Shown: positions 22,512-35,105, numbered from the stretch's first letter. The stretch is DNA of 64,000 bases from Cheiracanthium punctorium (GCA_038373885.1 JAWZYV010012262.1:214379-278378), one strand, 5' to 3'. The notes: generated from the sequence alone by a model not told the origin. Numbers and translations: made by a program.

Positions 22512-24399
22512 TGTCTTATCCTTTTACCTTAGTATGAGAAATTGTTTTTATGTTTTTAATGTACTATGTTGTAAGGTATGAAAAAAGTTGTTAACATAAT
22601 TATTTCCCAAAGAAAAGTAGGGTTTTTATTATTATTATTATTATTATTATAAATATTAAAATCTGCTTTATACTTTGCTGCTTTTACCGTGTTTCGGCAG
22701 GAAAAGTGGATTTAAAGGCATGTATCGAAACAAACTAAGAAAATTGAGTGTGTCCCAACTTTTCTTTATTGCCGGATATATTGACATTTGTTGCCCGATT
22801 ATCAGCATTAAATTTCATCGCACACCCACACACACACACTTATAATTATTAAATTTGTGTTAAACTTAGTATTTATAAATTAATTGTTAAATACAACAGT
22901 ATGCTTGTGCTGGTACAAATAAGTGTATTCCATCGGTGCAAATGTGTATATTATTTTTGATTAAATCAGATTGTATTTTGTTCTGCAATTTTTTGAGTAA
23001 TTTTATTCGATATGTTTACGCCCCCATTTAATAAGTTTCAGTTTGCACATCACAACAAATCCTTTTTTGTACATCACAGCACAATACAATCATAAAGAAA
23101 ATGCAAGTGCAGAATGTTCACTCACAGCTATGTGCGATAGTTTGTTTCTGAAATGGTTTCGTTTCGTGCACTTATCTCTCTATTCTAAAAAAAAGTAAAG
23201 GCCGCTGTCGTCGCCGCTGTCAAAAGCTTGTTCGCCTATCTATCCTAAACCGTGGGGATTTGAGTTTCGACTAAGGTGCCCATAGATTCGAAAAATTCCG
23301 AGGAACCTGCTAAGCTGACTTAAATTTCGAAAATCGAATTATTTTAGAAGATATTAATAAAAATCTGAAAAAATAAACATAATGGTTGCCAGATTTGGCG
23401 TAAAATCATTCATTCCTTTGCAACAAAGCGTTTCCAAGTATCTAGAATCGCGTGAAATTTACAAACATGAGTTAGAATTACGCCATTTTACGCCAAAATA
23501 AAAACTATATGAAATAAGTAACTCAAAATGTGTTACACAAAGTTGACAATTTTCAAATATTAAGTTCGCTTAGACAACAGGAGTTTAGAATTAGCGATTA
23601 TTCGTTTTTCCAAAACAGAATAACTAATATCTTGAAAATGAAAAATAATTAAAACGCAGATTATTTTAAAGCCGGTTCGGTCCAGCTGGATTATTTGCTA
23701 CCAGTAGAAATATTTTGCGGCGTTAACTATGCCATTATAGCAGTTATAGTACACTTTGGATATTTGCTAGCGCGACGAGATGGTATAATTCGTGGTGCTA
23801 AGTACGCCAATCTGCAAACGATTATGTAAATAAAAATATGGATAACGGTTTTCCGGTAACCTTAAATGAACAGTAATTATAGGTTGTGAGCATGTGTAAA
23901 TCGCCAAATAATGAAAAGTCGCCATTGGTGGCAAGCTATCCTATCTGTTCCGTAGCTTTTATTAACTTTACATGTACGCAAGTCGCCAAATAATGAAAAA
24001 TCGCCATGGGTGGCAAATTCGTAAGGTGTCCAATAGGTTTTACATCATTAAAAATACAGCTGAAACAGATGTTCTGATTTTATTACGCTTTAGCTCCTAA
24101 TTAATATAAATTTGAATGGGAACATTAAATATCATTGAGTTTCTGAGGAGTGCAAATAATTTTTCCAGCGATTATAAGCGGAGTCCGCACTCCAGGTGGA
24201 GTATAGCTCAGGACCCGTACAACAAGGATTCCCATAACAAAATATCCTCCGTGTTATGAGGGGGAGGGTGTCTACTGTAGTGTGAAGTTTAAATTTTTAT
24301 GTACCAATGAACATGCAAGAACCAAGCAATGTGTAGCTCAGTAACATTCTATCTGATCCAATCTTCGGTTTTTGTCTGTTGAAATTATGTCTTTTTTAC
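22512..24399. other. AT-rich DNA without a recognisable gene
   Basis: It contains (ATT)n at 22626-22651 and a (CA)n patch near 22820-22840. A pair of similar segments CGCCAAATAATGAAAA..CGCCAT..GGTGGCAA occurs at about 23903-23934 and 23985-24016. No coding frame with a domain was found. Confidence 0.5.
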
Positions 24400-24407
24400 G
24401 AATAAGC

Positions 24408-24474
24408 CTTATTAGGGGCCGAATGCCTCATACGAAAAGCGAGCGTAGCGAGTCTGGGGGCCTTGGCCCCTAGT
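24408..24474. repeat. Small GC-rich foldback motif
   Basis: TTAGGGGCCGAATGCC and GGCCTTGGCCCCTAG are inverted with respect to each other around GCGAGCGTAGCGAGTCTGG. The composition is strongly different from the AT-rich surroundings. It looks like a small dispersed repeat; no second copy occurs in this window. Confidence 0.45.
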
Positions 24475-24479
24475 AGTTA

Positions 24480-25767
24480 TAAAACGACTCAAAATTGCTT
24501 ATTTACAAAAGTAATTTACTTAATTAATACGATCGTTTATTAAAACTCAAATTCCAAATTTTTATGCAGCGTGCCTGGCTCTGTGATTCAATAATACATA
24601 GACATCTGTAGAAAACATTACTATGACATTGGTTAAATTTACAAATATCGATCCAAAATAACATGTAAAACAAAAATTTTCCATTGTTTAACCATTCAAC
24701 CTGGCCAAGCAATATATTTTTAATGTAAAAAGGGGCTTATGCAAGTTTATTTCATTAAAAATTCTTCGGTCATTCACATTTTTTCTTTTCATTGCATTGT
24801 CGTTCAGATTGTCGCAACATTTAAATCAAAATGGAAACATAGTTGAAAATTGACATTTCATTATTTTAAATTATAACAGTAAAATCTTTTTAAGTAACAT
24901 AGATTGTACAAATAATTGGAAAAATAATGCAATTTGTGTTAAATATATATATTTTTAAAGCACGTATTTTATCACAAAATATTTATTTTCTCTTTTAAAA
25001 TGAAAGTATTTAAATTTTACTAACATTTTCTGTGTTGCTTTCGAAAAAAAATGTCCTTTTCTGTGAAATAAAAAATTTGGGTTCCTATTGAATTCTGTCT
25101 TTCTGTAATATATTAATAATTAATTAATTATAAAACCAAGACAAGAAATTTAGAGTACACTAGAACATTTTTTGACTAATGAGTAGTCATCTTCAGAAGT
25201 AAGTAAGAAGTATAAGGAGTTTTATATGCAACTGATTTTTTATTGACCAAAATGCAGATTTAACAGTTGACAAATGAAAGTTCAAATTTTTATGAACTCT
25301 TTTTGTTTAATTATTTTTTCCGTGGGTGCATCTCGGAACGATTTATTCAGAAATTAAAAATAAAAAAGTGCTGTAAGTGCTTAATTTTTTTTAAGTCATC
25401 ATTATTATTTTATCAATGATTCCACTTAAAACCAAACCGCCCAAACAACTGTACATTTAGAGTATATATCCATTTAAGTGAAACCTTTTTATTAACTAAA
25501 TGCGTATGTTATACTCGCGATATCCAACTAAATGAAGCCGTATCAAAATGTGCACATCAGCATTCCTAAAAGCTTGTCCAAAACGATGAAACACGAGTGA
25601 AAAATTTTTTACACCAGTTCCCTCATGTCTGTCACAGATCTGGGATACACATTTACTTACGTCAATTATTCGTGCTCAATTAAATGATCGTACAGCATCG
25701 TAATTTTTGTTTAGTAAAATTTTTAGACTTTCAACTCAGATAAATGTTATTTTTTATTTTTACGATC
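24480..25767. other. AT-rich DNA, no gene seen
   Basis: A 62-codon minus-strand frame (24524-24712) has no recognisable domain. No repeats were found. Confidence 0.5.
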
Positions 25768-25775
25768 TATTAAAG

Positions 25776-26167
25776 CAGGAGTGGAAATTAAAATATTTAA
25801 CACCTGTTCAAAGGACCAGTGACTCCGTGACTTCCCTGGTCCGTAACATTTAGCGCTGGTCCGTATACATGTTTTTAAGAAAATATAGCAGAGCAAAAGA
25901 AATTTCACGAGCAATATATACTGTGTTTCGTTAAGAGTTGAATCAAAAATGTTAAATTTGTATGAGAAAAATTTACTAGATTAAATTATATGACATGTGT
26001 TAGTAAAATTAAAATACGTATATTGTGGAATTAAACGAGGAATCTGCAAGAGAAAAAAGTAAACGAAACGTTACAGGTCCGACGGGCGAACAAATTTTGT
26101 ATTTTACAGGTCCGTTTTATATTTTTATGGTCTCAGATCAGCGGAACACTGTTAATTTCAAACCCTG
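25776..26167. mobile_element. hAT-type non-autonomous element
   Basis: It begins CAGGAGTGGAAATTAAAA and ends CTGTTAATTTCAAACCCTG, imperfect inverted ends. It is flanked by 8-bp duplications with one change: TATTAAAG (25768-25775) and TATAAAAG (26168-26175). GGTCCG words recur inside in both orientations (for example near 25839, 25857 and 26076). No transposase remnant is seen. Confidence 0.72.
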
Positions 26168-26175
26168 TATAAAAG

Positions 26176-26788
26176 TACTGTTGATGCTAAAGATGATTTA
26201 AGAAAAGAATTTTATTAATATCTTCGATAACATTAATTTGATTTTAACAATCGTTTTTAAATTTCGGCTGAAAGAACTTTTATCTCTTCTATTTGAATTC
26301 TGATAAACAATAAGACACTTTATGCTTTTTATTTATTTCTGTTTAAATTATGTCTTTATAACCAAAAGTATGATCATATGCAAAATACCCACCGTGAGCT
26401 AATTTAGGATGAATATTCTACCATGGTTTTATGGATTTAAAAAAAAAAAAAGAAAGAAATTGTGACTTATAACAAAGAGGCGGAACGACCTGCGTAATAT
26501 TATTCACCTCTCGACCTTCTTAAAGGCAAAATAAATAAGGCTATACAACAAAGAAAATTTTAACATCAAGACTTTAAGAAAAGGCTGACCGAACGGGATT
26601 TTTTTTACCTCAATAAATATAAAAGAAAATTTAAAAATATGAAAAGTTAGAAAATCTTTGAAAGAAGTAAAAACGTTATGATTTTTTTATTTTTTTAATA
26701 AATAAATAAGATTTTTGTTTATTAAATAGACTCAAAATATAAACTCGATTTTTATTTTATTAATATATATATAAATATATATATACAT
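26176..26788. other. AT-rich DNA, no gene seen
   Basis: A-rich runs and (AT)n near 26761-26787 only. Confidence 0.5.
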
Positions 26789-27140
26789 ATGAGTACATGC
26801 AGATGTTGCACCGAGCAGTATCAAGCGACAGTTTTAAAATTTTCCTTTAAATGCAATCTGCGCGTGTTAAAATGTATTGTGTGTGTGTGTGTGTTGCACC
26901 GAAAATTTCCTCTGTGCAAATGCTGTAAAGCTGCTGTCCATCACCCAATACATTTCCACGTCTATCCCACTGACCAATGACTCAGTTTGCGGTGCCATAA
27001 CTGTAATTGACTGTCAGGTGAACACTGGCGCAAGTTAAGAGCTGATTTTACGCCCGGAAAATCACGATAATAATACACAACTAATTATGAAAATGGAGGA
27101 TTTTACCTGTTGATAAGATGCATTGCTGTCGAGATCAGAT
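26789..27140. other. GC-elevated island with transcription-factor-like words
   Basis: The patch includes a (GT)n run at about 26880-26893, a perfect AP-1-type word TGACTCA at 26978-26984, TAATTGACTGTCA, an E-box CAGGTG at 27016, and ACTAATTATGA. A 63-codon frame at 26789-26980 is cysteine-rich but has no domain I recognise. Candidate regulatory element by composition and motif content only. Confidence 0.35.
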
Positions 27141-28227
27141 ACAAGTAAGCTTATCAGAGTAGACCAAAATATGCACCAATGCAGTACTAATCATACTCCA
27201 ATTTGATTCCTTCATGCTCATGATGGGTAGTACGTGTACAGGGTACAAAAAAAAAAAAAATCGTCAAAGAGATAAGTAATTTTTGCGTGTATCGTATCGT
27301 GTTAAAAATGTGGTGTGTAGACTTTTCTAAAATGGGTTTATCTTATCTGTTTGACCGTTTTAAAAATATAAATGGTGTTTGTTTACATAAAGTAAATAGT
27401 CAAACTTGAGAAATAAAGAAGCCAAGCAGCATACTTCTTGCTGTTAATTGCATATTAATAAATAAACTGCCAAAACATGGTAAGTTCTTTTATCATTGCA
27501 TTTTGATCCGAAAGATTGAATATTTTAATATGTAAGTATTAACACAAATGCGCATACACTCAAATATTTAAAATATGTCACTGGACCGGTTTGTTAAAAT
27601 ATTGGGGGAAAGGCGGGGAGGGAGCCCTAGAATTCTATGCTGTATAAGATGAAAATTCTACTTCCAAGATAGAGCAAATAGTTTGAAAAATTTTAGAATT
27701 ACAAAATGGATAATCTTAATTATTTTACTATAAATTAAAAATTGCATGTAAAATTATACACCTTTGTCGTGATGTTCACAATTAGAAGTTTATCTGTTGT
27801 TATAGCTGATAGCAAGCTTTTCATGTACTGCAAGCATGACTAAGCAAAAGGACATTTTATGCTGAAAATTGTCTCTTTTCTATTCATTTTATTTATTTTT
27901 TAAGGAAAAAATACGTCAACATGCTTAATTGTTTTGAAAAAATTTGTTCAAAATATTTCAGTTTCACTATTTTATTCACAGAAAATTTTATTCACGCATT
28001 TATTTACAGAAAAAGGAGTGAAAAATGGTGCGAGCCTGTACCTCTTGTATTTTTGAGAGTTTGATAAATCCTCGATCTGCCAAAAAGGCTGTAGATCTTT
28101 GCTCTCTCAGATAACTTTTATTGAATATATACACTACACATGTGTGGATGCATCTGTGGAAATTAAAATTAAACGGGGGGGGGATGCGTATAAACGCTAT
28201 TCCGATGAAAAGTGAATACGTGTTATA
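27141..28227. other. AT-rich DNA, no gene seen
   Basis: Apart from an A run at 27247-27260 and a G run at 28175-28183 nothing is recognised. Confidence 0.5.
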
Positions 28228-28297
28228 ACCCATAAAAAGTCCTTCGGCGAAGGCATTTCACCCTTCTGCAGATAATTCTAGTATGCTTTGCCTTAAC
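28228..28297 (+). repeat. SINE-like tail fragment, cut by a piggyBac-type element
   Basis: AAAAAGTCC, CTGCAGATAATTCTAGTATG and TTTGCCTTAACA follow the order seen in the SINE at 11762-11980. The match ends exactly at TTAA, where the foldback element at 28297-28808 begins. The matching SINE continuation is not visible at the other side of that element. Confidence 0.55.
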
Positions 28298-28808
28298 AAT
28301 TTGAGGCGCAACCCTTTCCCAATGCTGAAAAAAGGGCAGCCGTTGCCATCGCACGCCTTAACTACCAGCAAGATGGCGGACGATCGAAACGTTTATCGCG
28401 TGCCACACATCTAGAGACCCTTTTTTTGACGACAGCTGGCTGTGCCGCCACAGCCAGCTGTCGTGGAAAAAGGGTCTCAAGATATGTGGCACGCGATGAA
28501 CATTTCGATCATCCGCCATCTTGCTGGTAGTTAAGTCGAGCAATGGCAACGGCTGCCCTTTTTTCAGTATTGGGCAATCTATCCAGCTGTCCTCGCATTA
28601 TTCCATGTTTTCAGCAGATGACAGTGCTGTTAAAAATAATCGTGACAATTTTTTTACGGGAAATGACGTGCTAAGAAGTAAAGGATTCTCGTGGAGCCAT
28701 GTCACCCGCAACTATTTTTATAGAAATCAAATGTATTCTTCGTGTCTGGCAACAGTCAAAACGTCAGAGTTTGGTGTTCCCAGAGAGGGAACACTGCCCG
28801 TTAAGGGG
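28297..28808 (+). mobile_element. piggyBac-type foldback element, copy 2
   Basis: TTAA flanks both sides (28293-28296, 28809-28812). The left part is a palindrome, with arms about 28322-28430 and 28445-28570 sharing GCAAGATGGCGGACGATCG-type sequence and AGAGACCC/GGGTCTC. The remaining 240 bp match the right part of copy 1 (2104-2626) closely. A 114-codon frame at 28521-28865 contains KNNRDNFFTGNDVLRSKGFSW, similar to copy 1. Whether this conserved peptide reflects a former transposase end or only DNA-level identity is open. Confidence 0.75.
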
Positions 28809-28995
28809 TTAAGGGTATTCAACCTGGAGATCGATCGTCGTCACAGGACTTTTGAACAGCTTTGAAAAAAAACAATGATGTTAAACACTCGAAAAGATTA
28901 ATAATGCATCTTCACCCTATGCACTATGGACTGACATTTACATTAAAGCTGTATTTTTCATGCAACATCCAGAAAAAAATTCATAAGCACGAAAA

Positions 28996-29230
28996 TTCCC
29001 TTCAAAAATGTTTCGAAGATTTACCCATTTTTGGAAATCTCGCGAAATTCCGTATGTTTAGAATTTTTTTTTCTGACCTTTTCGAAACTCTTATAAGTTC
29101 ATTTTCAATGTCAGTTCACAATGCAACTTGTAAAGAGACAGTCTTAAATTTTTGGAGTCTCTAGGTCAATTAAATTTTTTAAAAAGCTGTTGAAAAGTAG
29201 CATAAATTTCAAGTGAAACAGCCTTAAGAA
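28996..29230 (+). repeat. Dispersed repeat shared with 49908-50119
   Basis: Both stretches contain, in order, CGCGAAATTCCGTA/CGCTAAATTCCGTA, TTTAG.ATTTTTTT, TTGTAAAGAGA, CTCAATTAAATT-type words, AAAGCTGTT.AAAAGTAG and ACAGCCT. Identity is about 75-80 percent by eye. No ends, target duplications or coding frame identify the class. Confidence 0.65.
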
Positions 29231-29777
29231 AATAAGAACAACAAACACTAATTCGAAATAGAGAAAAAATAATTCGAATGTTCGTGATAAAAATTTACAG
29301 CTGTTTAGTATAAAATTAAATACAAAATTATAATTAAAAATATTATATAATAAAATTATTATAAGTATAAAATTAAATTTGTTGTCTTAAAAGTGAATTA
29401 ATATTGAAAGTCTATGAATGTTAAGCATCGAAGACCAAATGAATTCGCAAATCGTAGTTCCTACTTAAAAGAAATCCTCTAAACAGATTGTTTTTGTCAA
29501 ATTTAATGTTTCTGCAGCACCATTAATGTCAATGACACATTCGGATCAAACAGAACTTTTCTGTAACTTCATATCCAGCCAAAACATCACTTTATTGGTT
29601 GGTTTTAGATGTGACTATGGTAAGAAGCCTCGTAAGCATGTGCATTAACATTCAAAACTTTCAAGAATATTTCTTGCTGCATAAATTACATTATTAAATT
29701 CTGCATTTAAACTAATTGTTTTTGTTCTGTTCTAAATGATGTCTTTGGCAAAATTTATCGCAGATTAGAGTAGATAT
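29231..29777. other. AT-rich DNA, no gene seen
   Basis: No repeat ends, RNA genes or credible frames were identified. Confidence 0.5.
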
Positions 29778-29779
29778 TA

Positions 29780-30408
29780 CAGAAGAATTTTGATTATCCC
29801 AACCCCTGATTAGCCAGAAATATCCGTTAACCGTCGGTTTATCGTTGTTTTTTTTTTTTTTTAGCTTCAATCATTCGAAAATATTTTAAACGACACTTTC
29901 TGTTAACCAGAATCCATTACTTTAAAGCCTTTTTTTCCCACTCCCCATTCCTTGTGTATGCAAGCATTATTACCGAACTAGGGGAACAGATAGATTAACA
30001 TTTTGCTTCCTCTTCTTTAGAATTCCTATGGAATTAGCCTAACACTCTTCATTTCAAAAGAATTGTTTTTCAAAATGCATACTTCTTTGGAGCAACTAGA
30101 ATAGTGTAATTCCTCTGAACCAATGCTTTTAAAAAACTTCGTGGAAGAGCTGCAAGACAAAGGATGATCAAATTACGCCAGTTAGACTTCACTTTAAATC
30201 TTTGTAGGTTTTTTGTTTCAAAATAAATTTGCATGCATAATTGGAATTTAGATGCATTAAGCAGTTAATAGTCATAAAAGCAGTTCGATTACGATGTTAC
30301 GTATAAAGACATAAATAATTATTGAAAAATTCTCTGTAAACCGGAAAGTTTCGATTATCCGCGATACAGGTTCAATCCCAATTATGTCGGATAATCGAGG
30401 TTCCACTG
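29780..30408. mobile_element. pogo/Tigger-like element, non-autonomous
   Basis: The right end GGATAATCGAGGTTCCACTG is the complement of the classic CAGTGGAACCTCGATTATCC terminus. The left end CAGAAGAATTTTGATTATCC matches it with a few changes, and TA flanks both sides (29778-29779, 30409-30410). No transposase is seen in the 629 bp. Additional TATCCG/GGATAA words near both ends extend the inverted region. Confidence 0.75.
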
Positions 30409-30410
30409 TA

Positions 30411-31336
30411 CCGTGAAACTTTCCAGTATGGACATCTAGTGGAGAAGAGAATGTCCATAATATACTGACGAATACCTCCGTAACTTGAACACTTTCCTAG
30501 GAAGCGCAAGTGTCCAACTAGAGTTTTTAAGACACTGGTATATTACTGAATGATCCGTAGCAATAAATAACACAACACTGAGTATTTCCTTTTCAGACTA
30601 GCAATGATGAAAAAAAACTAAAAAAAAATTCATGGTGCGGAGTTGGGATCTGTGTGTTATTAGAAATAAAATTTCAGAATCAAGCAGAACTTTCGAAACA
30701 AACAGTGAAAAACATCAAATAGTGAATCTGTATGGGAGTTATTCATAATTGTTCCTTAAAATAAACCAAATTGTATTTTTAATATTTTTTTATAATTAGG
30801 GTTAAAACAAAGCAACACATTAACGCCTAGCATCGGTGCCTAGGACTGCAGCAAAAATACATAAATAGTAATTTATTTTCCTATTTTTGATTTCTCATAT
30901 AATAAATTTGATTTCCAAAAATTCTTAGTAAGAACAAAGTTAAATACGAATCTTTCACTGTTTTATTCATATTTTTAGGGGGAAAAAATGCATTTTTCAT
31001 AACTCAGAAATGTAGGAAATTTATATATCCTATTTTGGGCATCAGCATTAATAGGAGAACGTGATGAATATGACCGGGCGCTAATGGTTTAGTAGAAAGA
31101 TGTGGAAAAAAAAACGTTTAAGTAGAAATCCACAATGCTAACGGAAGATTCTACGAAATTATATCTTTTTCGTGAAGTGTTACTTTAAGATCAGGTGGTT
31201 TAAAGTAGCATCTCTTTAGGCATTATCTTTAAAACAACTAGAATTATTCAGCAGACATTGATTTATCAAATCTAGATTTCGCGAGAATAATTTACCAATC
31301 TTCTCAAACGGAGTAATTCTTTTCCCGCTCCCACTG

Positions 31337-31368
<32 letters not shown>

Positions 31369-33478
31369 CCGTATTTTTTCCATATCCCTCCCAATTACAG
31401 AATCCCAGAAGCGCGGTACTTTTATCCCACTGACAAATTTGTCCGGATTTGTTTCGCTCATCCATCAGCACTAGGAACAAGTGCACGGAAAGTGTTTGTA
31501 ACCCAGGAAGTTTTGGTCGCCAAAAGATTCGCCAAATTATTTGAAGCGGGTGGGGAAAAGTAACACGAATGTATTCAAATTGCCTGTCAATATTACCACA
31601 GAGAAGTTGCGTTAATCTGAAACTCGACATTATACCTAGGTATTCAAATATTATATAAAAATTTGATATTATTATTAAAAGTCATAACCGACTCAAACTT
31701 GTGTTAGGAATAATGTTTTAAAATAAACATCTTTAACTAATATATATATATATATATATATAGTCAAAAGTAAAACACAATGAATATTACTGCAAAAATG
31801 GCATTGCCCAAGTGGGAAAAAAAGGAAAGAAACAGAGCCAAACAAAATGATAAAAGAATGAATGGAATGGAAATTATAACCTCTGGGACCATCCTCAGGA
31901 GCCACACCCAGAAATTTATAATTAAAGACAAACAAAATAGTAGGATTTCAGTTGTGTGGCATATCAAAAGAGATATTCACTCCACACCTTTTTAGGCTCT
32001 ATTCTACTATTAAAAAGAAAAATATGAAAGCAATAAGAAATCAAAATAATAGGAAAAGCTCTGAAAAATCGACATACCATTCTGAATTGGTAGTAAGCAC
32101 ATGGAAGGGAAGTATAAAGTGTTGCCAAAATTAAAAATTGTAGTATATATATATTTGGAATATTCTATTCTTTTACGCCGTGTTTTTTGACAATTTGTTA
32201 AGACAGATTCTGAAATTTTCCCAACCAGAGTGCACAACACAGTTGAGTCCTCTAAAATCTTGCATCCCTTTTTTTGTGTGTGTTTGTACGTATAAATAAC
32301 TAAATAAAAAATATTTATTGTTATATTTTTAAAAACGAAATTTAGGACATTTTTTAATTAAAAAATAGGCCTTGTCTACCACGAAATTTTGCAACGAGAC
32401 AGGAAGTATCACGCCTGTTAATGATAGTAAATCTTAACCTGGGGCAATTTAACACACATACACATCCTTTCCGCCGTCAAATTTATATAATACATGTTAC
32501 ATCCAATGTACTGTCAATTAAGAAATCTTCATCCCCCCTTTAATTAAACTTAAAATGTTATTAATTACGTTATTAATCTAGAATCTCTTTCTTTTTGTTT
32601 CTTTGATAGTTTGGCCATAACTGTTTTGCATTACATCACAATCCTCTTTCTTTTCTGCTTTTTTTTTTTTTCTTTTAAGATTTTCCTTAACTTCTGCAAT
32701 ACTTCGAATTTCCATCAGAAAGTCCCTTTCATCACCGTCGTACTTTTCTCTTTCCCTCAGTACAAAAACTTGGAAGATTAAAAAATCATGTCTGTTTACG
32801 ATAGCAGTTGCTGAGTTAAGGCTAAGACAATTTGTACATAATGTATATAATTACCTTAACTAACGGGCTTTTGCTGTATGCTATTGCGCACACAACCTTG
32901 TCGGAAATTCTGTCAGCCTTCATTTTGTAACTGATACTTTTTTTGCTAAAATGCACTGCTTGCAAGATAACTTAAAAAAAAAAAAAAAAGGAACTTGAAC
33001 GCCACTTACCTCTCAAGGTTGTTAGGGAACTTTTAGTATGTTTACCTCCTGTCTAGGCCAATCATATATTTTAAGTCGAAAATTCAGTTCTCAGTCATGT
33101 CGTCTACAACTTCTTTTTGAGCGTTCATTCATTGACTGGACTATGTGTAAATATCTGCAAATGTAGGTAACTACGAAATGGTTACCCTCTCTCTCTCTAA
33201 CTTAAAGTATTTTAGTAAGATTATTAAGTATAAATTTAAAATATTTTTTATATTCTTTGCTATTTTTATATTATTTAGGGTGATAATTCTTTTTGCTAAA
33301 GTAGAAATCATGCGCTATTTAAAAATACTAGTTTCACACAAATTTTGTTTATAACCCAAATTAAAATAGTTATTAAGATTATTTTGAAGACGAAATTAAT
33401 GACCTTATTGCATCGAGTTTTAAAATCCGTTAAAAATAGGGCGTCCTATAAGATCGTGCCTTTCATTTTATTATTTTT
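30411..33478. other. AT-rich DNA without a recognisable gene
   Basis: It contains (CT)n at 31337-31365, (TA)n at 31739-31762 and T or A runs near 32660 and 32971. Frames of 60-88 codons on both strands around 31200-32240 have no recognisable domain. No repeat boundaries were seen. Confidence 0.5.
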
Positions 33479-33479
33479 A

Positions 33480-33645
33480 GGGATGGACGCGAGACGACTT
33501 TTTGCGAGACGAGACAGAGATTGACAGCTTTTTTGCGAGACGAAACAAGCATTTTTAACATTATCATATAGGGATTTTTGCGAGACGAGACAAAGCTTTT
33601 CGGCTATTTTGCGAGACGCCAATTTTTCGTCTCGCGTCCATCCCT
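33480..33645. mobile_element. GCGAGACG-rich MITE, copy 1
   Basis: It begins GGGATGGACGCGAGACGA and ends TCGTCTCGCGTCCATCCC, perfect 18-bp inverted ends, with TA or TTA/TAA outside. The inside is filled with repeats of TTTGCGAGACGAGAC, three to four units. A full copy in the opposite orientation lies at 61917-62081 and a right half at 48518-48597. No coding capacity; superfamily not recognised. Confidence 0.85.
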
Positions 33646-33692
33646 AATTATTTTTTCCTGAACAAAGGAATGTATAAAGTATAAACTGTATA

Positions 33693-34180
33693 CTGCAAAA
33701 GCACTTAATTTCGTAAGGCTTTAATTTTCGCAATTTTGGCGGGCCCATCGTAATTAAAGCCTCACAAAGTACTTTTACTCAGCTTTTTTCCCCTTCAAAT
33801 AATTATGAAAAATCAGAAATTTTTCACTAACCAAAATTTAATGATTTATTGCACAGTTACAAACTCATTCTCGACAACTTTCTTTCTTACAACCATTTCT
33901 TGAATACATTACAACTATTTATTCAATATAAAACAAAAATACAAATAATAGAATGCAGCTCATTCACGTACAATATTTTACTAGCTACTTTGAAGCTATT
34001 TAAAATGGGGGGGGGGGGACGAACTCTTCGGACAAAACAAAGTTTCTTAAAATGTCTTATGCAAAAGGGGCTTTACATTTAGGTACTTTCGGGATTTTTG
34101 AACTTTCGGTTCTAAAATTTACAAATTTTCAGCTCGCGAAATCACTGTCTTCATTTTCACGAAAATAAGTGCTTTTACAG
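33693..34180. mobile_element. MITE with CTGCAAAAGCACTTA ends
   Basis: The left end CTGCAAAAGCACTTAATTTC, preceded by TA, is matched by the right end GAAAATAAGTGCTTTTACAG in complement. An internal palindrome (GGCTTTAATTTTCG ... AATTAAAGCC) lies near the left end. A 77-codon frame at 33849-34082 and a G run at 34010-34018 are inside. No transposase seen. Confidence 0.75.
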
Positions 34181-35105
34181 CAAGTTTTAAGGGTCTAAGA
34201 TCAAACAACCAAGAGCATTTACTCATCCACACCGCTTTATTTCTTCACTATTATAGTCCTTGTTGTGAACCACTATTAAAAAGTGAGCTGGACTTTAATT
34301 ACATAAACGCGGTTTGTATAATTTTTTCCCCAGCCAAACTGGGAAATACACCACCCACCACGGCTACCCTAACATCGATTTGGCTTGGTCAAGACGGAAG
34401 TGATGGATTGCCCAAACTGGCCGGTTATTTATGCGTGGATTATCGAAACCATTCGTATCTTTCCATGGCATCGACAAATCTCTTCGCCTGGGCAAGGTTT
34501 TGAGCCACCCACCCTCTCTGCTCGCCACTGAGACCCGCGCACTTTGGAAAGACGCTCACCTTGTTCCATACACTAAGCGTCCGATACTCTGGGACCTAGG
34601 TTTCTGTCCAGTAATAACTCACTCTGTCAGAAGAAAAGTGGGGGGAAATATATATTCTTAAGATTTTTATTTTTCTGTAGTTTTACTTTTTTTTCTAAAC
34701 TTCTTTTTAAATAAAAGCGAAACTGAATTGTTTGATAAAACTTAAGGAAAGGTATTTTGTTAAGTTTTTGCATTTTACCGGGATCCATTTTTTTCTCTAG
34801 TAAATTTCTGTTAATGGAAACTGAAAAGTTTGAAATTAAACTAAATCGTATAAACAAAAGTAAAACACATTCATAAGCGAACATTTTATTATGAGAAGCT
34901 GAGGGAGAATTTAAAAATTTGAAGTTCTTATCAAAACTTTCAGATATTGGTGTCGCAATCTATGAGGGACTGGAAACTTTCCCTGAACATCCCCCAATGT
35001 TTGGTATTATTAATATTAAATTTTAATAAAGATAGGGAAATGAGAGCATATTTTGTTCTCTGTTATCCAATAACCACCCCTCTGCTATTGTGGGAGCTTG
35101 TTCAG
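34181..35105. other. Mixed DNA; GC-elevated patch at 34336-34650
   Basis: The patch has balanced composition and an open frame of 76 codons (34431-34661) without a recognisable domain. It could be conserved non-coding DNA or an unrecognised exon. The remainder is AT-rich with nothing seen. Confidence 0.4.

Noticed and set aside
24185..24290. Possible regulatory or RNA structure around CCGCACTCCAGGTGGAGTATAG
   Set aside because: The palindromic words are short and no gene lies nearby; nothing beyond chance could be shown.
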